A stretch of DNA of 64,000 nt from assembly GCF_001887355.1 (NCBI RefSeq), contig NZ_MPIN01000016.1, positions 88,098-152,097 on the forward strand, written 5' to 3'. A model generated the notes under the pieces. The model was not told the origin of the DNA and made no database searches. It saw only the letters and a list, made by a program, of their open reading frames with translations. This document shows, piece by piece, positions 49,363 to 57,161 of the stretch; the first letter of the stretch is position 1; each line of letters opens with the position of its first letter. A program made the position numbers and the translations under genes. The DNA is from Cystobacter ferrugineus (lineage in GTDB: Bacteria > Myxococcota > Myxococcia > Myxococcales > Myxococcaceae).

Positions 49363-50268
49363 TTGAATCTCACCGCTTCGCTCCGTCTCCAGCTTGGACT
49401 GTCCCTCCTTCTGTGCATGGCGGGGCCCACCCTGTCCACTCACGCCGGCTCCAGTACTCCTTCCGAGTCCCTTTTCACTGGATGTACGGCGGAGTCGATC
49501 GGGACCGAAGGGTGGAGCTACGAGTGCCGCGGCTTCAACGCCATCATCTCCGACCACCCGGGTGTCTCCACCGAGAGCGTATGGGAGAGCAGCCGCCGTA
49601 CCTTCGAGGGGCAAGCCGCGGGCCGGATGAAATTCGAGGAAGAGTCGGCGATGCTGTCGGGCCGGAAGGCTCGCATCCTGCGCATGAGCGCGAAGGCGCC
49701 GGAGGACCAGGAGAAGTCGACGTTCGCTGTCCTGTCGGTAGAGGGAAAAGGAGGGCGGCGCGTCCTCTGCAAAACGACCTTGGAACAGCAGGCGCTCTGT
49801 GGGCGTGTGCTGGAGAAGCTCGCGGGCAACGGCTGGAGGGCCGCACCCGAGGCAGGGGTCACCGTGAAGCAACCGGAGGCGACGCTCGCGGGCCGGGAGA
49901 TCTCCGCGCCTGCCGGATGCAAGCTCCTGGCGGGTGACGGCGACGGACGGCTCGAGTGCGGTGACGGTTCACGGCTCGACTGGGCTCATCTCCCCGAGGC
50001 ATCCCGCCTGAAGACGTTCGTGCGGGATGGTGTGGAGACGTTCAAGGACATCGGCCGGGTGCCGTATGTGGAATCACGCATCCCTTGCGCCATCGATGGC
50101 GTCAGGACGGAGTGCACACTCCTGCGCCTGCTCGACCCCGCCGGACGGCGTGATGTGTATTTCGGGGGCGCCAAGGTGCGCGGCCTGGCGACCTACATTT
50201 CGTGCATCTCCGGCGGCTCCTCACGGGAGTTGCCCCAGGCCTGCCAGCAGGTGCTGAGCTTTCGCTGA
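49363..50268 (+). CDS. secreted Cys-rich protein of unknown function
   Basis: 301 residues from a TTG at 49363; the next Met (49417) would cut the signal peptide in half, so TTG is preferred. Signal peptide: LRLQLGLSLLLCMAGPTLSTHA. The mature chain has ten Cys and two similar-looking halves (CTAESIGTEGWSYECRGFNAII and CKLLAGDGDGRLECGDGSRLDW). I do not recognise a family. It stands alone, convergent with the peptidoglycan hydrolase group. Confidence 0.72.
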   Translation: MNLTASLRLQLGLSLLLCMAGPTLSTHAGSSTPSESLFTGCTAESIGTEGWSYECRGFNAIISDHPGVSTESVWESSRRTFEGQAAGRMKFEEESAMLSGRKARILRMSAKAPEDQEKSTFAVLSVEGKGGRRVLCKTTLEQQALCGRVLEKLAGNGWRAAPEAGVTVKQPEATLAGREISAPAGCKLLAGDGDGRLECGDGSRLDWAHLPEASRLKTFVRDGVETFKDIGRVPYVESRIPCAIDGVRTECTLLRLLDPAGRRDVYFGGAKVRGLATYISCISGGSSRELPQACQQVLSFR

Positions 50269-50335
50269 GCCCCCAAGCAAGCGGAACGGGAAACTCGATG
50301 TGCTGGAAGAAGAATTGGACCCTCACGCCCGAGGC

Positions 50336-51217
50336 TCAAGCCAGCACCTTGAGTGCGCGGCGGTAGTACATTTGGCGGTGGGCCAATCCGTTGTAACCGC
50401 CGTTGATGCGGCGGGTGATCTCACGGAAGTTGCCCAGATCCGCGTAGTGGTTCAGCTTGCGGCTGGTCCAGAACCACCCCGCCGTGCGGAAGCCCACGTC
50501 CACGGCGGCGGCGCGCTTCGGGTGGTTTTCCAGATCGATGTGCAGCGCCTTGCCCGCGGCGCGGTAGTTGTTGCGGCCGGTGAGCTGGATGGGGCCGCGG
50601 CCCTTGTAGCGCCTGCCGTCCCCTTTGTGGATGTTCCCGAGGTCCTTTCGCCCCTCATAGTCGTCGCCCGAGGCCAGCTCCTCGAAGTGGACGAGCTCGA
50701 CGCTCTCGTGCGCGAGCTGCGCCAGGAAGGCCGCCCGCCGCTTCCGCGTGGTGATGGCTGCCTCCTGCATCGCCCTGTTGAGGTGCGGCAGGCACAGCTT
50801 CGCCCGGGCGGTCGGCAGGTGCGTCATGATGGCCTTGAGCTGTGCCAACGACACCCCGCCCTTGCTCGGCGTGGGGGGAGGCTTCGGCGGGAGCTTCACA
50901 CGGCTCAGACTGGCTCCCAGCTTGACGAGGGCCGCGCGCGTCAGCGGCCCGTAGAAGCCAGTGGCTGGCACGCGGTGGCTGGCCTGGAACTTCTCGAGGG
51001 CCTCCTGCGTCTTCGGGCCGAAGATGCCCGGGCCCGTGTTCACCTGGGCCTGCGTCATGTGGCCCAGCTTCACCAGCGCGGCCTGGAGCTGCCGCACTTC
51101 CGCTCCCTTGGAGCCACGCTTCAGATTGCTCGCGGACAGCACCATCCCACTCAGCGCGCCGCTGGGCTTGGGGGTGGGAGCAGTGACCTCTTGGGATGAC
51201 CGTGTTTCGAGCAGCAT
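50336..51217 (-). CDS. GH19-type muramidase/chitinase with peptidoglycan-binding domain
   Basis: 293 residues, CAGGAGGA before the start. A PG_binding_1 domain (about 30-100: LKRGSKGAEVRQLQAALVKLGHM, GIFGPKTQEALEKFQ) is joined by a Pro-rich linker to a GH19 lysozyme-like domain (about 120-293: FLAQLAHESVELVHFEELASG with the catalytic Glu, then YKGRGPIQLTGRNNYRAAG). It cuts peptidoglycan glycan chains. There is no signal peptide, so it is released by lysis, by another secretion route or in vesicles. It is the last of three tandem wall hydrolases. Confidence 0.9.
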   Translation of the reverse strand: MLLETRSSQEVTAPTPKPSGALSGMVLSASNLKRGSKGAEVRQLQAALVKLGHMTQAQVNTGPGIFGPKTQEALEKFQASHRVPATGFYGPLTRAALVKLGASLSRVKLPPKPPPTPSKGGVSLAQLKAIMTHLPTARAKLCLPHLNRAMQEAAITTRKRRAAFLAQLAHESVELVHFEELASGDDYEGRKDLGNIHKGDGRRYKGRGPIQLTGRNNYRAAGKALHIDLENHPKRAAAVDVGFRTAGWFWTSRKLNHYADLGNFREITRRINGGYNGLAHRQMYYRRALKVLA

Positions 51218-51469
51218 GATGTCCTCCTGAAGGATGGGATGGCGTCGTGTTCTTCACAGGCCCAGCCTGGCGAAGGCCGCGCGCGTCAACGGCCCATAGA
51301 AGCCGGTGGCCGGTACGCCGTGCCTGGCCTGGAACTTCTCGAGGGCCTCCTGCGTCTTCGGGCCGAAGATGCCCGGGCCCGTGTTCACCTGGGCCTGTGT
51401 CATGTGACCCAGCTTCACCAGCGCGGCCTGGAGCTGCCGCACTTCCACTCCCTTGGAGCCACGCTTCAG
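50930..51469. repeat. direct duplication of a PG-binding-domain segment
   Basis: The 195 bases at 50930-51124 and at 51275-51469 are nearly identical. They encode the same peptidoglycan-binding domain in the GH19 and the M15-like gene, differing in only a few codons, while the catalytic parts are unrelated. A recent duplication or gene conversion moved the binding module between enzymes. Confidence 0.85.
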
Positions 51470-51898
51470 GTTCCTCGTGGGCAACCCGGCTGGAGGCCGC
51501 GGAACACGGGGAGGCGGCGGCGTGGGAGCCCCGGTTGCCCAACCCCAGTGCCGGGTGTCGTTGCGTGCCGAGACTCGAATGCTGATATGGCAGTGACTGG
51601 TGTGTGGGTTGGCCCCCCGGTAGGCTCGCCACCCTCGCCCATCCCTGGAGTTGATTCGCTTGTTCCAGATGACGTAGGTGACCCGGCTGTCTTTCAGCGC
51701 TTGCCTGGCGATCTCGTCGCCGCTGGCGCCCGATTTCGGGTCGTGGGTGATGTCGACGGCGTTGCCCTGGTTATGGTCGGACTTCCTCTTGCGGTGGCGA
51801 GCATCGCCCATGATCCCATCGGAAGCCTTCTTCCGGCGGGGCCAACGTGCGTTGGCGTCCTTCAATGCCTGTCGAGCAGCGGGAGCAGGCGTTGCCAT
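51254..51898 (-). CDS. M15-like LAS peptidase with peptidoglycan-binding domain
   Basis: 214 residues, AAAGGAGGAG before the start. The N-terminal 125 residues carry the zinc pattern of LAS/M15 enzymes: SDHNQGNAVDIT (His and Asp ligands) and SHCHISIR (His ligand). A Pro-rich linker leads to a C-terminal PG_binding_1 domain nearly identical to that of the GH19 neighbour. It would cut peptide cross-bridges or D-Ala bonds in peptidoglycan. No signal peptide. Domain order is reversed relative to the GH19 gene. Confidence 0.88.
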   Translation of the reverse strand: MATPAPAARQALKDANARWPRRKKASDGIMGDARHRKRKSDHNQGNAVDITHDPKSGASGDEIARQALKDSRVTYVIWNKRINSRDGRGWRAYRGANPHTSHCHISIRVSARNDTRHWGWATGAPTPPPPRVPRPPAGLPTRNLKRGSKGVEVRQLQAALVKLGHMTQAQVNTGPGIFGPKTQEALEKFQARHGVPATGFYGPLTRAAFARLGL

Positions 51899-51989
51899 GG
51901 AAACTCCTCCTTTTCTTGGGTTCCCATGGGTTGGAGGAGCGTGGGCCCGAATGTGATACGCAGCCCGTCTCGCCCTCCTGCTGTCCGTC

Positions 51990-52664
51990 CTACCAGCGCG
52001 GCTTGCGGCACTGGGCGTAGCGGAACCGGCCCTTGGGATGGTCCTCGAAGTGAAGGTGAGGACCCGTGGTGCGGCCTGTCTTTCCCACACGACCGAGCAC
52101 CTGTCCGGCCTTGACCTGGGTGCGGGCGTTCACGGCACGAACCGACAGGTGGCAGTAGACGTAGACACGGCCGTTGTCAGCCTGAAGGCCAATCCAGTTG
52201 CCATAGGCTCGGCCGGAGCCGTTCGACCAGGCGATTCTACCGCTGCGCACCGCGACCACTGGAGTTCCGGTACGGGCAGCATAGTCGTCTCCGGTGTGGT
52301 ATCCCGCCCGGTATCTCCGATTACGTTCGCCGAAGCGATAAGTCACACGGTGGCCTGGAACCGGACTCTTGACACGGCCCGAGACAGCGACCTCGCCGCC
52401 GACGCTGTCAGCGGTACTCACGGTGAATTTGTACTTCTTGCCCAGGGCCTGGAGGGACTTCAGTCCCGGCACGCCATCCGCATCCGCACCACGGAACCCG
52501 AGGCTCTGCTGCCACTTCGCGTAAGCAACCTTGGTCCTGGGTCCGAAGGACCCTGGAGCAGACGAGTAATCCAGACCTACAGCATCGGCGAGTGCCTTCT
52601 GGACAATGAGCACGTCACCGTTCCTCTTGCCCGGTTGTACGTTGACCAGCTTGACGGTTGCCAT
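51990..52664 (-). CDS. M23 endopeptidase with peptidoglycan-binding domain
   Basis: 224 residues from the ATG at 52664 (AAGGTG six bases upstream; an ATG two codons earlier is too close to it). Residues 1-80 are a peptidoglycan-binding domain (NGDVLIVQKALADAVG, GSFGPRTKVAYAKWQQSLG). The C-terminal M23 domain has HTGDDYAARTGTPV (His, Asp ligands), YCHLS and GPHLHFED (His-X-His). It would cut peptide stems of peptidoglycan. No signal peptide. First gene of the three-enzyme group. Confidence 0.9.
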   Translation of the reverse strand: MATVKLVNVQPGKRNGDVLIVQKALADAVGLDYSSAPGSFGPRTKVAYAKWQQSLGFRGADADGVPGLKSLQALGKKYKFTVSTADSVGGEVAVSGRVKSPVPGHRVTYRFGERNRRYRAGYHTGDDYAARTGTPVVAVRSGRIAWSNGSGRAYGNWIGLQADNGRVYVYCHLSVRAVNARTQVKAGQVLGRVGKTGRTTGPHLHFEDHPKGRFRYAQCRKPRW

Positions 52665-53054
52665 GTGCATCACCTTGAAATGAGTGCTCCTGAGATGAAG
52701 AGTTCGTGCGCCACTCCTCCCATGTAAAGAGAGAGCGCTCCTGTTATGTGATGGCGGAGCGGCAGGGAGCGAGGGAGGAGCTGAATGAAGTCCTGTCGTG
52801 TAAGCGAACGGGAGAACGGGCCGGTGGAGAGGCGGTTCAAACACCCGGGCCTCGGCTTCTGGCGTCAATGTCTGTCCATGCGGTGCAGCCCCCGCCCCCA
52901 CGTAGAAGCCCGCCAGCCGCAGCGTCACCCGCGTGGGCGTCGCCGCGCTGTACGTCATCAGCAGCGCCCCCTCCCCTTCCTCCCACTTCCAGGAGGTACC
53001 CAGTGTGTCAGGTGGAGGCCTCCCCACACGAGTCGTCTGACACCCTTCCTGCCT
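52665..53054. other. intergenic region with a possible relic
   Basis: 390 bases without a supported gene. On the minus strand at about 52890-53010 a short stretch reads like protein (SWKWEEGEGALLMTYSA, then VTLRLAGFYVGAGA) but lacks a start and continues into low-quality sequence, so it may be the remains of a gene. The promoter of the hydrolase group should be at the left end; no clear boxes were found. Confidence 0.4.
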
Positions 53055-54680
53055 TCAGGCGAAGCTGCCTATCTTCCTTTCCACGGCCGCGCGCACCGAG
53101 CCGGTGGTGACGAAGGAGCGCGCCGTCGCGATATCGTCATGGAACCAGCGGTCGCCGTCGAGGCAAGCCGGGATCTGGCGCCGGATTTCCTCATACGCCG
53201 CCTGCGTGCCCTGCCCCAGCACGAAGCCTGGCAGCAGCGCTTCGGTCATGGTCAGACCCTGCGCCGCCATCAGCATTTCGACGCCGACGATGTACTGGGT
53301 GTTGGCCACCACGGTGGCCGCCTTGCGCGCGCACCAGGTGGAGTTGGAGATGTGGTCTTCGCTGTTGCCCTTGGCCGGAATGCTGTCCACGCTGCCCGGC
53401 ATGCACAGCGTGCGGTTTTCCATCACCAGCGCGCTCATCGAGCACTGCACCACCGGATAGCCGGTGTTGACGCCGCGGATGCCGGTCATCAGATTGCGCG
53501 GCAAGCCCCAGGACAGGGTGGGATCGATCAGGCGCGCGATGCGGCGCTCGCAGATGCTGCCCAGGTCGGTCACCGCCATTGCCAGCAGGTCCATCGCCTG
53601 CGCCAGGTACTGGCCGTGGAAATTGCCGCCTGAAATGATCTCGAAACCGCCGCCTTCCTTGCCGAAGATCAGCGGATTATCGGTGGCGGAATTGATCTCG
53701 TTACCGATGATGGTGTCGACATAATCGAGCGCATCGAACACCGGGCCGTAGACCTGCGGCGCGCAGCGCAGCGAATACACATCCTGTATGCGCGGCGTGT
53801 ACGGGATATCGGTGCGGCGCAGCTCTTCCGGCAACTGCACCGCGCGCGCCTCGTGGCTGGTGCGGGTGGAGCCCTTGAGCAGATCGCGGATGATGGCGGC
53901 GGTCTTGATCTGGCCCGGATGCGGGCGCGCTTTGTGAATGCGGTCGTCGAAGCCGGACATCTCCGCGCGCAGCGCTTCCAGCGTCAGGCCGAGCGACAGG
54001 CAGGCGTCGGCCAGCAGGTCGCGGGCATCCTTCGCGGCCAGCGCCGCCACCGCCAGAGACACCGTGCAGCCGTTGATCAGCGCCGACGCATCCTTGGCCT
54101 TGAGGTCGAACTTGACGGGAGTGATGCCGGCACTGGCGATCGCTTCCGGCGCGCTCATGCGCCGGCCCTGGTAAATCACTTCCGCCTTGTCGAAGCCGGT
54201 GATGGCGGCGGCCAGGTAGGCCAGCGGCGCCAGGTCCCCGGAGGCGCCGACCGAGCCCTTCTGCGGCATCACCGGATGGATGCCGGCGTTCAGGAAGGCC
54301 AGCAGGCGGTCGAGCACCTCGACCCGCGGCGCCGAATAATTGCTGGCGAAGGCGTTCGCCCGCAGCAGCATGGTGGCGCGGCTCACCTCTTCGGAGAAGG
54401 GCTCGCCCATGCCGGCCGCATGCGCCATGATCATCTGGGTCTGGAACAGCTCGATATGCTCGACCTTGATGCGGGTGTCCTTGAGCAGGCCGACGCCGGT
54501 ATTGAAGCTGTACATCATCGGCGCTTCGTCATGCATCCAGGTGGCTTCGATGTAGTCGCGGCTTTCCTTGAGCGCGGCGCGGGCGGAATCGGCCAGGCCG
54601 ACCTTGATGGAGGGATCGCGGGCGATGGCGACCACCTGTTCCGCGCTGAGATTGAAGCCGTCGATGAGTGTCGTAGTCAT
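53055..54680 (-). CDS. MIO-dependent aromatic amino acid ammonia-lyase (HAL/PAL/TAL family)
   Basis: 541 residues. The Ala146-Ser147-Gly148 triad in GSVGASGDLAPL forms the MIO electrophile; further family motifs are YSFNTGVG and GNFHGQYLAQAMDLLA. It eliminates ammonia from His, Phe or Tyr; the selectivity residues were not compared, and the absence of hutU/hutI neighbours makes histidine catabolism less likely. Codon use is visibly less extreme in GC third positions (runs such as AATAATT, GATATC) than in the flanks, and it reads like a betaproteobacterial gene, so transfer is likely. The ribosome-binding site is weak. Confidence 0.9.
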   Translation of the reverse strand: MTTTLIDGFNLSAEQVVAIARDPSIKVGLADSARAALKESRDYIEATWMHDEAPMMYSFNTGVGLLKDTRIKVEHIELFQTQMIMAHAAGMGEPFSEEVSRATMLLRANAFASNYSAPRVEVLDRLLAFLNAGIHPVMPQKGSVGASGDLAPLAYLAAAITGFDKAEVIYQGRRMSAPEAIASAGITPVKFDLKAKDASALINGCTVSLAVAALAAKDARDLLADACLSLGLTLEALRAEMSGFDDRIHKARPHPGQIKTAAIIRDLLKGSTRTSHEARAVQLPEELRRTDIPYTPRIQDVYSLRCAPQVYGPVFDALDYVDTIIGNEINSATDNPLIFGKEGGGFEIISGGNFHGQYLAQAMDLLAMAVTDLGSICERRIARLIDPTLSWGLPRNLMTGIRGVNTGYPVVQCSMSALVMENRTLCMPGSVDSIPAKGNSEDHISNSTWCARKAATVVANTQYIVGVEMLMAAQGLTMTEALLPGFVLGQGTQAAYEEIRRQIPACLDGDRWFHDDIATARSFVTTGSVRAAVERKIGSFA

Positions 54681-54787
54681 GAATGTCTTTCTGAGCTGTG
54701 TTACCTGGCGCCGGATTCGAACCACTGGAGCATAGGAAGGATGGAAGGCCTGTCGGCTCCTCCACCTTCGCCGCAAAGGACGGGCTC

Positions 54788-54824
54788 TCCTCCTCTGGCT
54801 CCGGCTTCGCCCCTGCTTGGGGGA
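54788..54824. repeat. left copy of a 37-bp direct repeat
   Basis: Begins TCCTCCTCTGGCTCCGG and ends CCTGCTTGGGGGA. It matches 57024-57060 at 36 of 37 positions in the same orientation. The pair frames the SDR and DJ-1/YHS genes. Confidence 0.8.
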
Positions 54825-54838
54825 ACTTTCATGGAGGC

Positions 54839-55663
54839 TCAGCCGTCCTTGAGGGAGTCGGAGCCGCGCATCCGGCGCATCTGCTTGTTGATGATGCGCA
54901 TGTAGAGCGGACGCGGCAGCAGGCGCTTCATGAGCCAGGCCTGGCGGCCCTGCGCGTGGGGCAGGACGTAGAAGGTGCGCTCGCGCACGGCCTGGAAGAT
55001 CTGATCGGCGATGTCCTCCGCGGACACCTTCGAGCGCTCGAGCACCCGGTTCACCGCCGCGCGGGTGGCGGAGTCCACGTTGCGCAGGGACTCGGCGAGG
55101 TTGGTCTTGAAGAAGGAGGGACACACGAGCGTCACCCCCAGCCCCGTGCCGGCGAACTCGTTCTGCAACGTCTCCGACAGTGACACCACGGCCGCCTTGG
55201 AGGCGTTGTAGCAGGAGGCCCGGGGCACATCGAGCAGGCCCGCGAGCGAGGAGACGTTGACGAAGTGGCCGTGGCCCTGGCGCTTGAACAGGGGGGTGAA
55301 CACGTAGCAGCCGCGCACCACCCCCATCACGTTGATGTCCAGCACCCGATCCCAATCCTCCAGGGGCACGTCCTCGAGGGCGCCCGGCGCGGCGACGCCC
55401 GCGTTGTTCACCACCACGTCCACCCCACCCCAGTCGGCCGTGAGCCGCTCGGCCACCGCGCGCAGGTCCTCCGCGCGCGTCACGTCACATGGCAGGTAGA
55501 GCGCCGCGGCCGCGAGCGGCTGGAGCTCACGCAGCACCTCGGCGCCGCGCGTGGCGTTCACGTCGCCGATGCACACCCGCCAGCCCGCCCGCGCATAGCG
55601 CAGCGCGATCGCCCGGCCGAGGCCGCTGGCACCACCGGTAATGAAGATGCGTTGGGTCGTCAT
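54839..55663 (-). CDS. short-chain dehydrogenase/reductase
   Basis: 274 residues from the ATG at 55663 (GAGAGAG upstream). NAD(P) motif ITGGASGLGRAIA at the N-terminus, NNAG at about 90, catalytic Ser in VNVSSLAG and YNASK (Tyr, Lys). The long C-terminal extension ending KQMRRMRGSDSLKDG is usual in the SDR group that acts on lipids or steroids. Substrate unknown. It is divergent from the DJ-1/YHS gene. Confidence 0.92.
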   Translation of the reverse strand: MTTQRIFITGGASGLGRAIALRYARAGWRVCIGDVNATRGAEVLRELQPLAAAALYLPCDVTRAEDLRAVAERLTADWGGVDVVVNNAGVAAPGALEDVPLEDWDRVLDINVMGVVRGCYVFTPLFKRQGHGHFVNVSSLAGLLDVPRASCYNASKAAVVSLSETLQNEFAGTGLGVTLVCPSFFKTNLAESLRNVDSATRAAVNRVLERSKVSAEDIADQIFQAVRERTFYVLPHAQGRQAWLMKRLLPRPLYMRIINKQMRRMRGSDSLKDG

Positions 55664-55814
55664 GACCGCTCTCTCTAATACGGTCTCCGCCCCCGTGGGG
55701 CACCGATGTACCGCCACGAGCGCGCTGGCGTGGCCGCGGCCGCCCCTTGCGCGTACGGACTGTGGCAATAAGACGCAGGAGGGTCCATGGCCGAGGCCAG
55801 TAGGATGTAGACCC

Positions 55815-56675
55815 ATGCAACGACTTCATGCCTTGATCCCGGCCCTGTGCCTGGCCACTGCCGCGATCGCCGCCGAGCCCACCGCCACCCAGCAGCGGCC
55901 AAAACTCCCTGTCTCTGTCGCCTTCGTGCTCGCGGCAGGCGCGGAGGTGGTCGACTTCGCGGGCCCGTGGGGTGTCTTCCAGTATGTGGACGTGCCCGGC
56001 AGTTCGGGCCCGGCGTACAAGCTGTTCACCGTGGCGGAGGTGAAGCAGCCCCTGAAGGTCTCGGGGGGGCTCACGGTGTTGCCCGATTTCAGCTTTGGCA
56101 ATGCGCCCATGCCCGACGTGGTCGTCGTCCCGGCCCTTGGGGCGGCGCCCTCGCCCGCGGTGCTCGCCTGGCTCAAGAAGGTCAGCGCCCACACCGAGTT
56201 GACCATGTCCGTGTGCACCGGTGCCTTCGTGCTCGCGGCGGCGGGGCTCCTCGACGGCAAGCAGGTCACCACGCATCATTCGGCACTGGGCATGCTCGCA
56301 TCCAGCTACCCGGCAGTCGACGTCAAGCGTGGCGCCCGCTTCGTGGACTCTGGCCGGGTCGCGACCGCCGGTGGACTCACCTCGGGCATCGATCTGGCGT
56401 TGCACGTGGTGGATCGCACGTTCGGGCGCACGGTGGCCGAAGCGACCGCCACCCAGCTCGAATACCAGGGGCTGGGCTGGAAGGATCCCGCGAGCAACGC
56501 GGCCTTCGCGACGCGGCCTGTGTCCACGGCGGAGAAGCCGCTGTGCCCGGTCTGCGATATGGAAGTAGACCCGAAGCGCGCCCTGACACTCGATCATGAA
56601 GGGCAGCACCACCTGTTCTGCTCGGAGGGCTGCCGGAAGGCGTTCCAGAAGGATCCAAAGTCTTTCGTGCGGTGA
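55815..56675 (+). CDS. secreted DJ-1/PfpI-family protein with C-terminal YHS domain
   Basis: 286 residues. A signal peptide (LHALIPALCLATAAIAA) precedes a DJ-1/PfpI domain (about 30-220) with the nucleophile-elbow Cys in MSVCTGAFVLAAAGLL. A YHS domain (about 240-286) follows: CPVCDMEVDPKRAL and HHLFCSEGCRKAFQKDP, four Cys able to bind metal. The fusion of an exported GATase1-like domain to YHS suggests a periplasmic metal- or stress-linked role, but no reaction can be named. The stop is directly followed by a relic gene. Confidence 0.88.
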   Translation: MQRLHALIPALCLATAAIAAEPTATQQRPKLPVSVAFVLAAGAEVVDFAGPWGVFQYVDVPGSSGPAYKLFTVAEVKQPLKVSGGLTVLPDFSFGNAPMPDVVVVPALGAAPSPAVLAWLKKVSAHTELTMSVCTGAFVLAAAGLLDGKQVTTHHSALGMLASSYPAVDVKRGARFVDSGRVATAGGLTSGIDLALHVVDRTFGRTVAEATATQLEYQGLGWKDPASNAAFATRPVSTAEKPLCPVCDMEVDPKRALTLDHEGQHHLFCSEGCRKAFQKDPKSFVR

Positions 56676-56970
56676 ATATGACCTGCTCCACGACGAAGTT
56701 CTCTTCGGGCATACCAACGGGCATGCCGACGACAAAGCGACCTACCTGGGGAAATTCAAGACGGGGTCCGTCCGCTATCGCGATGCCGAACATCAAATCA
56801 AGAACGTCAAGGTGTTTGGCGACGCCGCCATCGTCAGCTTCCACCTGAAGATGCGAGCCGAGCTGACAAGCGGCTCGCTGCAATTAAACATCGTCGCGCT
56901 GACGGTGTGGACCCTGGAACGGGGACGATGGAGAATGGTGGCCCACCAGCCGACGGCCGTCAGCTCCTGA
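56674..56970 (+). pseudogene. N-terminally truncated NTF2/DUF4440-like fragment
   Basis: 98 codons reading EYDLLHDEVLFGHTNGHADDKATYLGKF.. to VWTLERGRWRMVAHQPTAVSS match the SnoaL/DUF4440 domain from its second helix on. The first 25-30 residues and any start codon are missing; the frame runs into the end of the DJ-1/YHS gene. The fragment was probably joined here by a deletion. Confidence 0.7.
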
Positions 56971-57023
56971 GTTGCCGCGGACCCGCACGCCGTGAGATCG
57001 AAGTAGCGCGTCCACGGAGGCAA

Positions 57024-57060
57024 TCCTCCTCTGGCTCCGGCTTCGCTCCTGCTTGGGGGA
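57024..57060. repeat. right copy of a 37-bp direct repeat
   Basis: Same orientation as 54788-54824, one mismatch. It directly abuts an IS3-type transposase relic on its right. Confidence 0.8.
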
Positions 57061-57130
57061 GCAGGTGCACCAGGGCAGTCGCCGCACATACGGCGGCGCT
57101 CGCGTGCACGCGGAGCTGCGTGCCCACGGA
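57059..57130 (+). mobile_element. IS3-family OrfB (transposase) relic
   Basis: The reading EQVHQGSRRTYGGARVHAEL.. is the segment of IS3-family OrfB just before the integrase core. Only about 24 codons remain; the frame then runs into the end of the TPR gene region. No inverted repeats were found. Confidence 0.65.
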
Positions 57131-57161
57131 CCTGAGCTCACCCCTGTGTCGGACGTGGTAC

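Noticed and set aside
52890..53027. Protein-like stretch on the minus strand
   Set aside because: Too short, without start or family signature; mentioned only as a possible relic.
54705..54732. tRNA 3' end on the minus strand (GGTTCGAATCC-like)
   Set aside because: The T-stem does not pair and no other tRNA arms are found; at most a tiny relic.
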